This document shows positions 12,250 through 25,245 of a DNA stretch of 64,000 nucleotides, in pieces; position 1 is the stretch's first letter, and every line of letters starts with the position of its first letter. The position numbers and the translations under genes are program-made. The notes below the pieces were generated by a model, which saw only the letters and a list, made by a program, of their open reading frames with translations, had not been told where the DNA came from and made no database searches. Source of the stretch: Gorsachius magnificus (lineage: Eukaryota; Chordata; Aves; Pelecaniformes; Ardeidae); contig CM067084.1 in the NCBI GenBank assembly GCA_034008185.1, positions 63,378,599 through 63,442,598 of the forward strand, in the 5' to 3' direction.

Positions 12250-12512
12250 CCGTCGCCTGGCCGTGGGGTGGGAGCCAGGCCGTGGTGCTCGGCTGCGGCG
12301 GGAGGTCGTGACGGCTGTGAACTGCCTTTGAGAACCAACTGAGCCACCTCGGGGCTGCCGTGCGGGCACGGCCTCAGCGGGACGTGGCCGGCGGGCTGAG
12401 GGACCTGCCGACAGCGGGTGGCATGCACAGGGGGCCACCGAGCCGGAGAGGAGCGGTCCCAGTGCCAACGCGGCTACCGCGGCGGAGTGGCCGGTCACGT
12501 CCGTCCCCCTCT
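12250..12512. promoter_or_regulatory. CpG-island-like segment
   Basis: I count about 30 CpG dinucleotides in roughly 260 bp. By eye the G+C content is near two thirds, and observed CpG is close to the number expected from base composition. The flanks on both sides are ordinary AT-rich DNA with few CpGs. Bird CpG islands of this size mark promoters or unmethylated regulatory elements. Open frames of 70-97 codons exist on both strands but look like a by-product of low stop frequency in GC-rich DNA. No TATA box or recognisable first exon was found. Confidence 0.6.
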
Positions 12513-15500
12513 CCTAGTGAGAGACTTGGCAATTCTGGCTTCGCGCTTCAAAAAATCAGGCCGCTTATTTAGCAGGCTAAATATAGGTTAAGCAGCCAAG
12601 CTTGAGCATCCTGCCTTAAAAATTCTGGCGATAGTCATCTCCTATCCTACCTTTCAGCCAGTGCGCTCGTCATGCTGTGAGAGGTCTGTGCGGTAGCCCC
12701 ATGCACATGAATAAACATCAGCTTGCAAGTAAAAGAAGAAAGAAGCTTACAGTATTTCTTTCAAGGGGATATACAGTTTGCAAAATGGATTGCATTCTGT
12801 CTCCAAAAGGAGTCAGTTTTCTGTTAAGTAAAGAAAAAAACCCAATAAAAAGCAGTGCTAAAATTACAGTTCTGTTTTTATCGGTTCGCTTTAACTTTTT
12901 ATCTTGTATTGTTCTCATCATCTCAGACTTTGCTGTAGTGGTCTATATCTATTTTTGATTTTTCATGGGGAAAGGTGGGCTTTCTTGCTCCTCTCAGCAG
13001 ACCCTCGGAACAGGTTTTCAAAACCTCCTATAATCCCTTCTCCTGATGTTTCCTTGGGAACAGCTTCTGACATCCAACAGATCTATAGCTGTCACAAAGC
13101 TGGCACAGTTTTACCACAGGCCAGGCACATATTTGGGTGACCGCAACCGTGTGGATAGACTAAAGGTTAAGAAATCTGTAAGGGTGTGGATGTCAATATT
13201 TAAAGAAAAAAAGTCCTGCATATTTATAGAGACAAATGGATTTTCCTTCGCATTTACACATCCAGGGAAATTTGTGCTCTCAGAGATGCCAGAGTTACTC
13301 CAGTTGATTTAAAAGGGAATTTTTCTTCTGCAAATGAGAGCAAGCGGTAATCCAACATGTCCTGAGAAAGGAGCGGTGCACCGATCCCAGCAACTTGCCG
13401 GAGCCGTGAATCCCTCTGCTGACATACTGAGATCTTGAAAGCCACAATTTTCTTCCTAATTGATGGCTCAATCAGAGTGCGGCCTCTGTCTCAAGCTTAC
13501 TTGAAGCTTTGTCCTTGATATGCTGAGCTCCTGCATAGCCTAAAATACACTGCCTGTATTGCAGAGGGAGGGGCATAGAGCAAGAAATGTTTAAGTCGTT
13601 CCAGAATCATTTGGGATCTTTCATCAAGATAGGCATGCAGTTGATGAAAAATAGGCATTTTGTCAGAGCCTTCAGCAGTTTGATGATCGTTTCCTACAGA
13701 ATAATAAAAGCAGACATGTCTTGCCATTTTCATTTAATTTTTAGGTGTCTCATACGTTTGCGGGGAGTGGGAGTAATTTGGCTGAAATGAGATCTTATCA
13801 GGCTTCAGTAAAGCTGGGAACACAGCAACGCACAGTATAAAGTGCAAGAGACACAATAACCTATCTTCTGCTTTGCAGTGTGGTCCCATTGAGTTAATAT
13901 TAATTGGAAAAGAACGCTGGGTAATCACTGTATATATATATGGATTGTATGTGCAGGCATGTATCTATCCATTGGTGTGGGCATGGGTATGCAGTGTATT
14001 CACATCTTCAAGGTATGGGAGTGTTGGAAGTTGAATGTTTTGGAAGGCGAGATTTAGAAATCCCTGCCTGACGAAATACGTAAAATTTTCATGTTCTTTC
14101 CTGTTTTGTCTGGAGTAGCCATTCTTAAACCTTGTAAACTTTCCAATTCCTAATTTAATAATTTAATAAGTATTTAACTCTCTCAAATCTACTAGGACAA
14201 TGCAAAATTTTAAGCTGTCAAAATTTTGGGGATTTGTTTCTTCTTCTTTTCATGAGGACATGAATGCCATTCTGTGATGATGGAAACACAAGTGAAAAAA
14301 CCCGCAGATTGATTTATTTTTTTTTTTTTAAATATTTGTTTCACCCGATGGCAGTGCTGGATGGCACCATCCTTCTGTGTTGGTGATAACCAAAACAGGG
14401 CTATTAAACACCTGGTGATCCAGGTGTGGAATATAATCTCCTACTTGTATTATTCCACAAGTCTTCCCTCCACAATGCTGGATGTGGAATACTGGAAATA
14501 CTGGAAAATTTGACTTGGTTGCTCAAAGCATGCAAGATTCAGGTGTAGTATATCCAATAGCACCGTTGTACTGCGTTTGCCCTGAACACTGAATTCCTTC
14601 AAACAGTGAAGTTGATGAAGTTTTATTCTTTTCTTGTTGGGTGGTGGTTTTTTTTTTGCATAAGGGAGGAACAGTCACAATTCACTTATCCTAGACTGAT
14701 AACTTCTGAAAGTGTTTATTTTTCATTGTTCCCCTGAGTATTGTATTTTCAAAACAATCATCGTAAAACAATCTATTGCTGGATTAATTTTTAACCTTAC
14801 AAATGTATTTTGTTGCCAATTTCAATATTTAAGGTACGGTGCGAGGTCCAGGGCTGCAGGGCTCCGCGGCCACGTGGCGAGTTCCCCAGGCGTGGGTGGG
14901 TGGGCTGGACTCCATCCCCTGGGTCACCGTGGGTGCCCTCAAAGGAGATTCTGGAGGCTTCACAAAACGATTGGCAACCAAATAGAGGCATATCAGGATG
15001 GGAAGTTCTTTATCAGTTCTGCCTACTGTTGCCGTTTTGATTGTTGTTTTATTTGATTTTGTGTATTTAAGAAGTACGTGTGGTGCTTCGAAGTGTGATA
15101 CTAGCATAGGAAACTGTTCTCTAGGAGTATTTGGGAGAAAATGCAGCTTGTTGGTAAAGTAGGGGGTGTTAATGGCAGTGCAGTTATGTCTTGGGGTTGC
15201 TGGACTCCGGCGCAGGTGTTTGGCCATCTGTGATGTTACCTGGGTGCTTTCTGACCTCCGCTCAACTTGCCACGTTGGACAGAGTGCCGTCAGGCACTGG
15301 CGTTTGGGAGGGACGGAGGCGTTGTTCCCTCTTCAGAGGGCTGGCAGTGATTAGTCCATCCTTGGGTTTGAGGGGTAGGCCCTCTGCCACGAGGACAAAA
15401 TGATTTGCCTTATTTTCATCAGGCCTGAGGAAATGTTCTCTCCTTGATGCTCCTCATCAAGCACAGCGGAAGGGGAATATTCCCTCGCGAGACAAGACGG

Positions 15501-18500
15501 TGTCAGTCCTTCTGAAAACCGTGATCAGGCACATAGCAGCGAGAAAAGAGACATAGATGCACCAGGATAGTACGAGGTGTCTTTTTGATAATAAAATACC
15601 TAATTAGTGTAAAGAGAAATAGGACCGATGTGTGATATTGTATGGACTGTAGTTTTAGAAATCAAACGCCTTAAGCCTAAACCGAGGGAGAGGTTCTACC
15701 AACCTGGGTTATTTAATACTCTGTGAAATGCGCTGTGCATGCTGTGCTTAGCTTGCTGCTGCTCAGTACTTTAAGCCTGTTCATAACCATTCACAGCACT
15801 TAAGATCTAAAGATACACTCATCCTTTGATAGGACAAGGTCAATTATTCTCAATTTATTGCCAGTACCAAAGTGTTTATGCGGTTTTATTTATAAGCTGG
15901 GTTTATGTTTTTCTAACATTAAAGACATTTGATAGTAAAAAGGGCATTTCATTTGAAGATTACTTGTTCTGTGACATGTTTATATTAAAAAATATACATG
16001 CGTGTATTCATATAAATGGTATAAACCCTATCTTTTGGTTTCCCCAGGATACCTCTTAGCTTCTTTTTAACCTGATATAAATGAATGTTGTGCTATCCTA
16101 AGTTACATATGTGAAGTGTACTGACGTGCAGGTGTCTGGGTCTGAGAATAAGGTTATTTAACTAGCTGCCTTTTTTCACCAGGTGGCTGGGCTTGGTCTT
16201 AGGGTTGTTCAAGCTTTGTGTTTCTGCACTACAGTACTAGGACAGACACCAAAAGCCACCTTTAGTGCTTTCATCCTTTAACACCAGTTACTGTGCCACC
16301 ACTGCCTGTAGAAGGGTGGCTCTGTTTCTGCAAAGCCTGGGGAGACAGGAGTAAGTCCGTCCCTGTGTAATGAACCGCTTCAGCCTGTGCCCAAGAGAAG
16401 CCTGTGTTAACTGTCTGGCCTGATGAAAACGAGCTACGGGTTTGCTGATGGAAACCTGTGGGCTCCCTGGCTCATGCTCCGCTGGAGGTTTCATTCTGTA
16501 CCTACGCAGCTCTTCTAAAACTTGTTATTTTTGGCAAAGGGTTTATTTGACAACTGACAAAAATAATCAAATAACATTTTTGACTGTGCTGTTTGAATCA
16601 CTTCTCCTCCTCTATTTGTCATTCTCTCAACATCTTTAAGGAAACATCTGGGTAAAGAAGGTATTGCTCAGACATAAATGTTTTACATTTAAACCATATT
16701 TACGAATTCACGTGGAAGTGCTGGTTGCCATCACCTACCCACCTCTCTGGTGTTATCGCAGTTTATATGTTCCCTGAAGGCTGTGCACTATGGCTGGTCT
16801 GCTTTGTGTCAGACTCGGGGCAACTCTATTCCAGCTCTGGAGGCCGGTAGTCCGCGCCTTCAAAGAAATGTTCACTTCCCTCCTCCCAGGTTATCCCAGG
16901 CAGAGTTTAGCCCGTTTATATCTCTTTGCTGATTTAGCCCCTTACTTGCATAGAAAATTACTCCCGGGCATGCTTGAAAGAGGTGGACAAATTATTTTCA
17001 ACTGAAAAAAAATTTTTTTAGTTGTGTGACTGGTCTTTAAAATATGTTCCAGCCTATTTCAGATGGGGATGTGTGGCCAACATGTAGCTCAGAGTTCATG
17101 AACCTTCTGGAATTCATACCTGTTCTTACAAAAACGTGCTGTTGGGTTGTTTTTAAATACTTCTGACTCATGAATCATACATCTCTCTCGATCCTATTTC
17201 CCACGGCTGTATGGCACAGAATTCAGCACTCATCTTGCCATGGCTATTGGCTCATCCCTCCAGCTAAACCTGTGACGTGTCAACCCCACCTCCAGGACGC
17301 AGGCAGTGCTGTACTTTTGACCTTTTACCATATTATCCGCTCCACTTTGTCCTAAGCTGGTTTTCTGCAAAATGAGATAGATTTTGCTTCTTGGCAAAAT
17401 AACTACGGAGAGCTGGAAAATCCAAATGAGCTGATACATCTTTTGTTAGAGCTATTTTATTACTGAGCAATTTCTTTTTGGACACTCATAATGTAGGCAC
17501 AGTTGTACATTGTATCTGTTTGGTTTTTATGGTAAAGTCATCACATAGTGCATCTTTTTATATCTTGATTTAGAATTCACTCCAAGATACCGTAAAGGGG
17601 TTCCTTTTGATTTTTTAATAGGAAATTAAAGATATTTGGGAAATTGATTTTTCAACTAATAACGTGAATTATGGAAAGCTAAGAAAGCAGTCATTTCAGA
17701 TGGATAATTTAGATTTTTATCATGTATTAATCATAAAAAGTAAACCTGCTGTATAACTAATTTTAGTTTTATCGAGAAGATGAATTGTTCCAGCTAATGA
17801 ATGTATAGATATTCTATGCCAAAGGCATTCGTAGGAATCTGTTAATCATTTAACTGTGTCATGGCATATGCTTTGTCTTCATAAACCAATTAAAACACAT
17901 AACTTCCTCCACTGAAATGCGTGTTGGTCTTCAGTGCCTACAGCAAATTAGAACAGCATTTGTCTTAAAATATGCTTCAGCGTTGCAGATACAAAAATTT
18001 AATGGGGATAGTGTCTCCAGGTAGGGAACACTGCTAGGCTGCATAAACGTGTGAAGATGTGGCTTAAATCCAGAACTGTTTTGATGGAGAAAGCCCTTGG
18101 CAGTGGCAAATGTCAGTGGTTATTTAGAGCAGGTCAAGGAGATCAGCTTAGACCTGGGGATGGTCATGATGGATTTCAAGAGAGATGTCACTTCTTATGT
18201 TGGGGGGATGGACTGTAGCAATGGGAAGAAAAGCTCTTTGTTGGAAGGTGTTTGTGTGGTGCAGGTCTGCACGCATCTAAAGCGGGATTGGAAAGGGCAC
18301 TCTGAAGGTCTGGTTTTCCTGAAAATACAGGAGGCAGTCTGCAGCATCTGGCCTATTTCATGCCTATCCTCGTGAAATACTTGGTTTATTCAGAGAGCCT
18401 GCGATGGCTGTTTTGCAGACTCTTCCCGTTGAACAGCACAGCGGCATCTCAGGCTTCCTAACCCCTGGTGCAAGCATGAGCTGCTGCTGAATGCTGTCTC

Positions 18501-18604
18501 GTCTCCTCCCTTGCAGCCTGGGCTCCCTCAAAGAGCCCATCGTGGCGTGTGGGACAGGCAGCAGCCGGTGGGAGAGGTAGTCTCCACTAATGAACGTGCT
18601 GCCG
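12513..18604. other. Long non-coding stretch, no gene seen
   Basis: About 6 kb without a recognisable gene. The largest open frame is 132 codons (14829-15227, minus) and has no recognisable domain. Visible structure is limited to an alternating TA run at 13930-13940, a T run at 14318-14329 and an imperfect palindrome centred on A8T7 at 16999-17024. The AT-rich block 17560-17920 looks like a conserved non-coding element and is listed as a finding. Confidence 0.55.
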
Positions 18605-18856
18605 AGAATCCCAGAATGGTTTGGATTGGAAGGAACCTTTGAAGACCATCCATTCATCCCTGCTGTGGGCAGGGACATCTTCCAGTAGATCACATTGCTC
18701 AAAACCCCCTCCAACCTGACCTTGAGTGTTTCCAGGGATGAGGCATCTACCACCTCTCTGGGCAACCTTCTCCAGTGTCTCACCACCCTCATAATAAAAT
18801 CCATCTTCCTTATGTCCAATGTAAGTCTACCCTCTTCTAATTTAATCGCAGTAGTT
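18605..18856 (-). mobile_element. CR1 LINE, 5'-truncated, 3' end at 18605
   Basis: The element runs on the minus strand, so its 3' end is at the lower coordinate. The plus strand begins AATCCCAGAATGGTTTGG, the complement of a mutated CR1 tail. It then follows CR1 through GCAGGGACATCTTCCAGTAG, GACCTTGAGTGTTTCCAGGG and GGCAACCTTCTCCAGTGTCT. On the minus strand a partial ORF2 C-terminus is readable within 18364-18819, including the motif RVVRHWRRLPREVVDA, which is diagnostic of the last part of CR1 ORF2. Similarity fades near 18850. As usual for birds, only the 3' few hundred bases of the LINE are present. Confidence 0.93.
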
Positions 18857-21800
18857 TTGCCAGACCTGCTTCCTTCAGCTGTGCAGAGCGTTGTGCTTTT
18901 ACAGGGCTGCTGCTGGCGCTTTCAAGAAGAGGGGATTAAGCCATGACATTCAGCGTGGTATCTGCATGGTCTAACCTGGGATTTCACGGTGCCTCAGGCC
19001 CCTCCATGCCAAGTGGAGCTCGCCCCTCCCCACCCCTTGCTTGTCTGTCTCATATATTTATGACAATCTCTTTTCCATTTAAAATCTTTGAGACGGGGAT
19101 TATCTGTTACGTTAGACTTGTGTAAGAAATTACCTCACTTGGACTTACTCTTGGCAAGGGTTTAGAGATGCTGCTGTAATACAAATAACAGCGCTGATTG
19201 CTGCTGGAGATTTTCCTGAGGATGGCGTATGCAGTTGAACCAGAGCTAGAGGTTAAAGGGTAATAATTGCACTCGCGGTTATTTTTAGGCGATGCTAGAA
19301 GAGACAAGAGAATTTTTTTAATGGATTTTTATATTTAAGGAAATTACAGCTTTCTGGAAAAACTTCAGAGCTGTAACAAAAAATGAGAGGCGAGAGGATG
19401 TTTAAATTTGGGGACTGGATTTGTATATTCTGGTCATTCAAAGCTGTTTGTTTCATCTCCTTTCTTCCTCCCAGTGAGCTGAATAAGAGAAAAGTGTGAA
19501 TGTGTTGAGGTTTTATTCACAGCATCATTGTAATGTCAAAGCAAATACAGATAGAGACAGACAGGAAGCCGAGGATGGAGAAATCAAAAGACAGCAGACA
19601 GTCGAGTAACCGGTTCTAGCTAAGCCAACTCTAAGACACATTTTGTTTGGCTGGTTAACAACCTGTATGTTGCTGTACCACCTATACTGTGTTATTTTAT
19701 TTATATCTTTAATACATTATCTGTAGGCGACATTATGGGTGAAGCACTGTTGCTAAAAGAGAAGGAAAAAATTATAGTTATTGCTATAATAAACAGCTTG
19801 AGAATATCTTTTTAAGAAGATTGCAGTAATACAAAAGGAAATAGCATTAGATTGCAACATCAATTATTTAGAACAACGTTGTTATATTCATTTTTTACCC
19901 TATTTCTTTTCTCAGAGATACAGAGCAGTCTTTCCAGCATCAGGTTTCTAGAGCCAGAGAATGCCTGCTTGGGTCAAAAGTCCATAGCTTTCTGATGAAC
20001 CAGGTCTTGAGACGAAGTGGGAGCGTGTCCTTGAATGGCAGAGGTTCTCCAAAGGTGGAGGTGAGGGGGTGCCTGGGCGCTCCCAGCATCGCTCTCACAC
20101 AGCTCGTGCAGCTACAGCTCTGCTGTAAGGGAGAGGTGCCAGTGGCCTTAGGTTTTCTGGGACTTTGAGGAAAATAGTAATTTTAGGCCATCTTGCCCTA
20201 GTTTTAGCAGGCTTCTGGGAATAAGAAAGGGAAAATGGATCTTTGTAAAGACTTGAAGAATGTTGCTGAGAGGGAGGGGGTGAAATCAGGTCCTTATGGA
20301 GCACTGAACCTGGTTTATAAATGGAGTGAGAAATGTAACTCATTGTGCACTTCTAAATTTGGGGCTTTTGTATGGATATTACTTACTTAACTGAAGACAC
20401 AAACCTTCCCTGAAAAAGAAAACGCAATTGTGCCAGGCTGGCAGGATCACTTGGGTTTCATTAGAAGCAAAGGCAAGAAGTAATCGAAAGAATAAAAACA
20501 TTACTTTTTTTGCCCCTTTCTTTTTTTTCTCCCCTTTCTTTTTAATTCTGCCCACACGCAAGAATTACTTCATGAAATAAAGTAAGGATGTACTAGTAAG
20601 CATGCAGGTTGAGAACTTCACACTTCTTGGTTATATTAATGCTTGGAAACAATGCTGTGAACAACCCACTCAGCTATAGTTTTCTCAGTGAAAGTAAAAT
20701 CTTCAGTGGCACAAACCTCGTAAAAATAAATGATATTTTATATAAATGCTGAGTGAATACACATAAGCTGTGAATACAGTTAGGATAGCTGCCACTGCTT
20801 AAAGGTCAGTAAAGCATAGCATTAAACGGCACATTTTGTGCTCCCAGACACGTAACCCATGATAAATTTTATGCAGTACATTTCTGAAATATCTACAGAC
20901 ACATTTTCTTCAATAATTCACAATCCTTTAAAAGCTTTTTTTCCCCCTTTTGACAATCAATACCAGGACGTAGTGTCTATAAAAGTTGCTGGTACTGGAC
21001 TACCATGGTCAGTTTAATTGGAGGACAGATGATGTGAAACTCCCATAGCAGCTGACCTGTCCCTGAGCCCTTCCTTCCAGCTAAACTCGTGACATCCAAG
21101 CCCGGTCTGCAGGGTACGTTGCTGGACCTTTAGCCTCGTGCTCGGACCATTTTGTCCAGGGGAGATTTTTATTTTTATTTTTTTATCTCCCTTTGCAAGG
21201 TGATGGGTTTCTAAAGCAAGCGCAGGAGGACTCAGAGTGTGTCTTAGTAGAAGATATTTAGTGGGAAATGTCATCCCTACGACACGACTTTTTCCTACTT
21301 CTGTTTGCTAGTGTAAAGTCAGCAGAAGTAAATTAGCTGGCAGATTTCAATGGAGACTGTTACCGGTGTCCTCTGCCAGATAGCGTGTGGAGTGCCAAAT
21401 TAGAATTGATTTCTCAATAAAATTGAGTTCAGCCTCTTCAACATAATCTAAGACAGAATGACAAAATCTCTCTCACTCACTTTTTAATTTTATTATTTTC
21501 GGTCAGTTGTGTTCTTGGATATTTTTGCTGCCCTAATTGCTTGTTACTATATTCTTCCTCGAATCTTTTCCCTTGTCCAGGAGAGCAAACCCTCATCTGC
21601 TTTTATAAGCAATTCAGGAGTGCAGTAAAAGGGAAAGGACGTCTTCGCCTCGCCTCCCTCGCCCCTCCTCGCACTCTTAAGACTCCTCTGGCAGCAGAGC
21701 CAGGAGCGCAAGTTCCCTCTCCATGCTGTGACTCAGAGGCTGAGAGCACAACAAGCTGTTTACAGTCCCATCCTCATTTCTCCTTCCCACTCACAGCACG

Positions 21801-23867
21801 TTGCTTTGGGAACCACCAACCAACCTAATTAAAACAAATTTTTCCTATTGCGGGAGCAATTCCCCAAATGCTCCGCCTCGCCAGAATCATGCTGTGTCTG
21901 CTCAGTTTGCTACCTCCATCCAGCTCCCGAAGAGGCTCATCTTACTGTAAAGAAAATCAATGCCTTCTAATGTGGCTTTAATTCTTAAATTCAGCGCATT
22001 TATCACACATACTTCTAGGGAGCCTCATGTAATACATGGGGGCGAAAAAAAATGTCTCCTTTTAAAAAGATGTGCGTAGTAAGTGCCTTCTGAGACGTTA
22101 GCAAAGCCCGTTACGTGACCCGGTAAAAGAGCTGTTCAGAATTAAATAAAGCAGGGTTTGAAGTGGGGAGGTGCAGGTGGAAACACAAGATGGCAGCACT
22201 GGAAGCACTGCAAAAGGTCTGGAAGTGCAACCACCACCTGGAATTTGCTGGTTTCATTTCTGCTGCAGACAAGGCGTTGCACCAGTCATTATGCCCAGCC
22301 ATATAGCACAGCAAGATTTCAAGGTGTCGTGATAACTGTCTTCTTTCTCCAATGACTGGGACCCATTTCTCACCCCATGTGAACTCTGGCAGCAGAGGTC
22401 GGTGAGGTTGGATGGCTCTGACTGTTTGTATCAGTTTTCCAGAGCACTGAAATCTTCCATCCCTCAGCTCATTCTCTGGAAATCAAAATGTAGCATGGCT
22501 TCTGAAAGCACCTCTGGTGCTATTGGACATGCCTGTGTTTGAAAGTGTTCATCTGGTGTCATTTGGGTGCCTGTGGTTTCTAGGGTTAAAAGGTGTATGA
22601 TATTGCCAGCCCTGTTTTGGCAAGGGCAGGGTTTGTGAGGAGTGCTGAGCAATATGGTAGGTCTGTGGCATTTATCAAAATACTTCTCTTTTTCCTGACT
22701 TGTAGTTCCACCACTTTCTAACTTTCTCCTTCCACCAGAATGCCTGGACCAGCTGCCTTTGCCTGTTTTTGGAGAGCATCATGCATGTTCTCCCTGGCTG
22801 TAGGAGCAAGAACATGAGTGCCAACCCCCTCCTTTTTTTTTCTTCTTTTTCCATGCAAGATTGGTAGTTTGTGGAGTTATTTGGAGTATCCTTCCTGTTC
22901 CTTTAATTCTCCAAACCCTTGGAGTATCTAGCTGTCTCCCATGCTAGGTTGTCCTTTATTTTTCCCTTTCCCTTTTCACGTGTGGTTCTAGGTCTCTGTT
23001 GCCGTCTGTATTCTGCTTATTTCTCTGTCCGCATAACCACACCTAGAGCATAAATCCTGCTTTACAGATGTTTACTACTAAATTTTTGAAAGAACTGGAA
23101 ATACACAACACTTATTGCCACAGTTTTACTTATTTGTGAAACAGTGGTTTTTCTAGTGTGAGCCAGAAATGAGCTGCGTTGACATCACGTGGTGCAGCGC
23201 AGGTATCAAGCCACCCAGTGGCTGCCAAAACCTATGGTGAGAGTAAGCGCCCGGGGTATGAGCTTTCAGGCATCTGAGAGCACTGGCTCTGTTCCAGCAA
23301 AACACTGGACCATATGCTTAATTTTAAGCCTCTAAGCAGTCTGGTGGAAATGGGTCGGCCTAGTGATATCCTTAATCTTCAGTGTGTTCTTAACTACCCA
23401 TAGCTGGTGGGAGCATCGGAGTTGCTTGCACTCCCAACCCAAAAGCTGTGATAGAGTAGAAAGGGGGATAACTAAATACTGACTAACTTACTGGAGAGGA
23501 GGACTGCTGTTTCCAGCTGTTTCCAGCTGCAGAATGTGGGAGTGAGGATTTCATTCAAAGCAGTGGTAGTCCCTCCTGAGCATGTATGCAGAGCAGCTGG
23601 TGGATCATGTGGATGATGGCTGTGCTTTCTAGGGTTAGTGCTGGTCATGAATGAGATGATCCTTTCAGGTGAAAGGGCTGGGACATGAGAGGCCTCATCC
23701 ACCTCTCGAAGATCCTGTAGCAGACATTTTTATGCTCCCAAGTTCCTATCAGTTACCTTTTGTCCAAGATCTCCCTTAATTACTTTAGTCAAAGGCTAGG
23801 AAGGACCAAGTGTTGGTGTAGTATATCCATTATCTGAGATCCCCTCATCCCAATGGATTTGATCCTG
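18857..23867. other. Long non-coding stretch, no gene seen
   Basis: About 5 kb without a recognisable gene or transposon; open frames stay under 100 codons. The block 20600-20950 is AT-rich, repeat-free and resembles a conserved non-coding element. A short tandem (TGTTTCCAGC twice) sits at about 23509-23528. Confidence 0.55.
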
Positions 23868-24029
23868 AGAGGTAGTGGAGGCCCCATCCCTGGAAAGGTT
23901 CAAGACCAGGTTGGACAGGGCTCTGAGCAACCTGATCTGGTTAGCGGTGTCCCTGCTCACTTCAGGGGGGTTGGACTAGATGACCTCTAGGGGTCTCTTC
24001 CAACCCAAAACATTCTATGATTCTATGAT
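23868..24029 (+). mobile_element. CR1 LINE, short 3' fragment with intact tail
   Basis: The last roughly 160 bp of a CR1 element in plus orientation. It carries CCATCCCTGGAAAGGTTCAA, GACCAGGTTGGACAGGGC and GGTTGGACTAGATGACCTCT. It ends in the CR1-specific tandem octamer ATTCTATG ATTCTATG AT at 24012-24029. The intact tail and low divergence make it one of the younger copies in the window. The 5' truncation is abrupt near 23868. Confidence 0.96.
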
Positions 24030-24847
24030 CTCTCCTGAATACCAGCACAGGTTTGAGACTTGCCCTGCTTTCATTCTTGCCTCTTTGGCTGGAGAGAATA
24101 AATGGATTAACTAACACTTCGGAGAGAAGTCTTCCTGGCAGTTGTTGAGTCTCAAAATGTTGGTTCTCAAGGCTGTCTTCACAAGGGAGTTAGTCCGATC
24201 TTTTGCCAGCAGGTTGAAATTACCCTCTATATTTATTGTAACAAAAAAAAAAAAGAGAAAGAAAAAGAACAACAAAAAAAAAATCAAGAGAACAGGAATT
24301 TGTAAAGGTGGGGTTTAGTGACTGAGAGTTTATCCCATAGAGAATGTATGGTGGGTTGTGTAGGGTACAGCAACAGAGAAATGAAAAGTGCTAGGTCATC
24401 CTGTCCTCTTCTCAGGCATATGCATATCCCCTCGGTAGTGCAGGTTTATTTGCAGGAATGCTTTGTCCCTGAGTCACGCTGGTTGGGGAGAGGCTGTTAC
24501 ATATGCAAAAAGAAAAAGAAAATATACTTGGGTGCTTTGTCTTCTAGAATTTTCACTGTTTCCCCAAACTAGCTATTTTTGGTGAGTAGGTTTGAACATG
24601 TCAAGCAGTATATATACCATGTGCTGCGCATTATTATTATTTAGTGTTTTATTTACTATTAATGCATTTTTTTGTAAGCATTGGGACTTTCAACCCTTCC
24701 TTTGGGAAGCTATTGTACGTTCTCATAGATTTCACTGTCAGAGTTTTTACTGATAGCTTATATTTTCCTTTCCTTAATTGCTGCCTGTTACTTCTTCTTG
24801 TGTCCTCTTGTACCTAATTATAAATGTTACAACATCAATTTAGGAAA
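24030..24847. other. Non-coding AT-rich spacer with A-rich tract
   Basis: A-rich, purine-only sequence occupies about 24241-24288, with runs of 9-12 A broken by G and C. No gene is recognised; the 84-codon frame at 24318-24572 looks like chance. Confidence 0.55.
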
Positions 24848-25105
24848 AATATCAGGGGAGGTTTCACAAGGGTCAGTGCCGATCACAATATTGTTTAATA
24901 CTTTCCTAAACAATATATACAGAGCAATACAATTTGCAGATGATGCCAAATTAAGAGGGATCATAAACACAGTGGAAGGCAGAGAAGGAGATAACAAAAG
25001 GATGTTGAGAGTTTAAAGAACTGTGCAAAAATTAACAAGATGAGATTTAATTTAGATAAAATACAAGGTCATACACTACGGGAGAAAAATACCAACTACA
25101 AAATG
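24848..25105 (+). mobile_element. Ancient CR1 relic of the reverse-transcriptase core
   Basis: The plus frame starting upstream at 24798 reads through a decayed CR1-type reverse transcriptase. It contains SGEVSQGSVPITILFN (family: SGVPQGSVLGPILFN), then NTFLNNI (family: NIFINDI), and the catalytic FADD box as FADDAKL (family: FADDTKL). After an internal stop at 25014-25016 the readable segment MRFNLDKIQGHTLREKNTNY matches the family's MKFNLDKCKVMHLG...NTNY. Both aspartates of the catalytic FADD box survive, but the stop and substitutions elsewhere mean it is dead. This internal region is seldom kept, because most bird CR1 copies are 3' fragments. Confidence 0.85.
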
Positions 25106-25126
25106 GAAGATGCTGGTTAGAAAACA

Positions 25127-25245
25127 GCAATAATGGTGATATATTTTACATTTATGTAGCTTCCTTCATCTTACAGAGTCCCAAAGAGCTTTACAAATTA
25201 AATAAATTAATATAGAAACTACACGTAAGGATTATTTTATTCTCC
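25127..25245 (+). repeat. Possible ancient amniote interspersed repeat
   Basis: The sequence ACATTTATGTAGCTTCCTTC, then CAAAGAGCTTTACAAA and later ATTATTTTATTCTCCATGG, recalls an old amniote repeat whose consensus contains CATTTATATAGCGCCTTTCA, CCCAAAGCGCTTTACAAA and a following ATTATTATCCCCAT. It directly follows the CR1 relic. This is a recollected similarity only. Confidence 0.3.

Noticed and set aside
18364..18819. 151-codon minus-strand open frame as a possible gene
   Set aside because: Its recognisable part is the CR1 ORF2 C-terminus (HWRRLPREVVDA); the rest is CR1 3' untranslated and flanking sequence.
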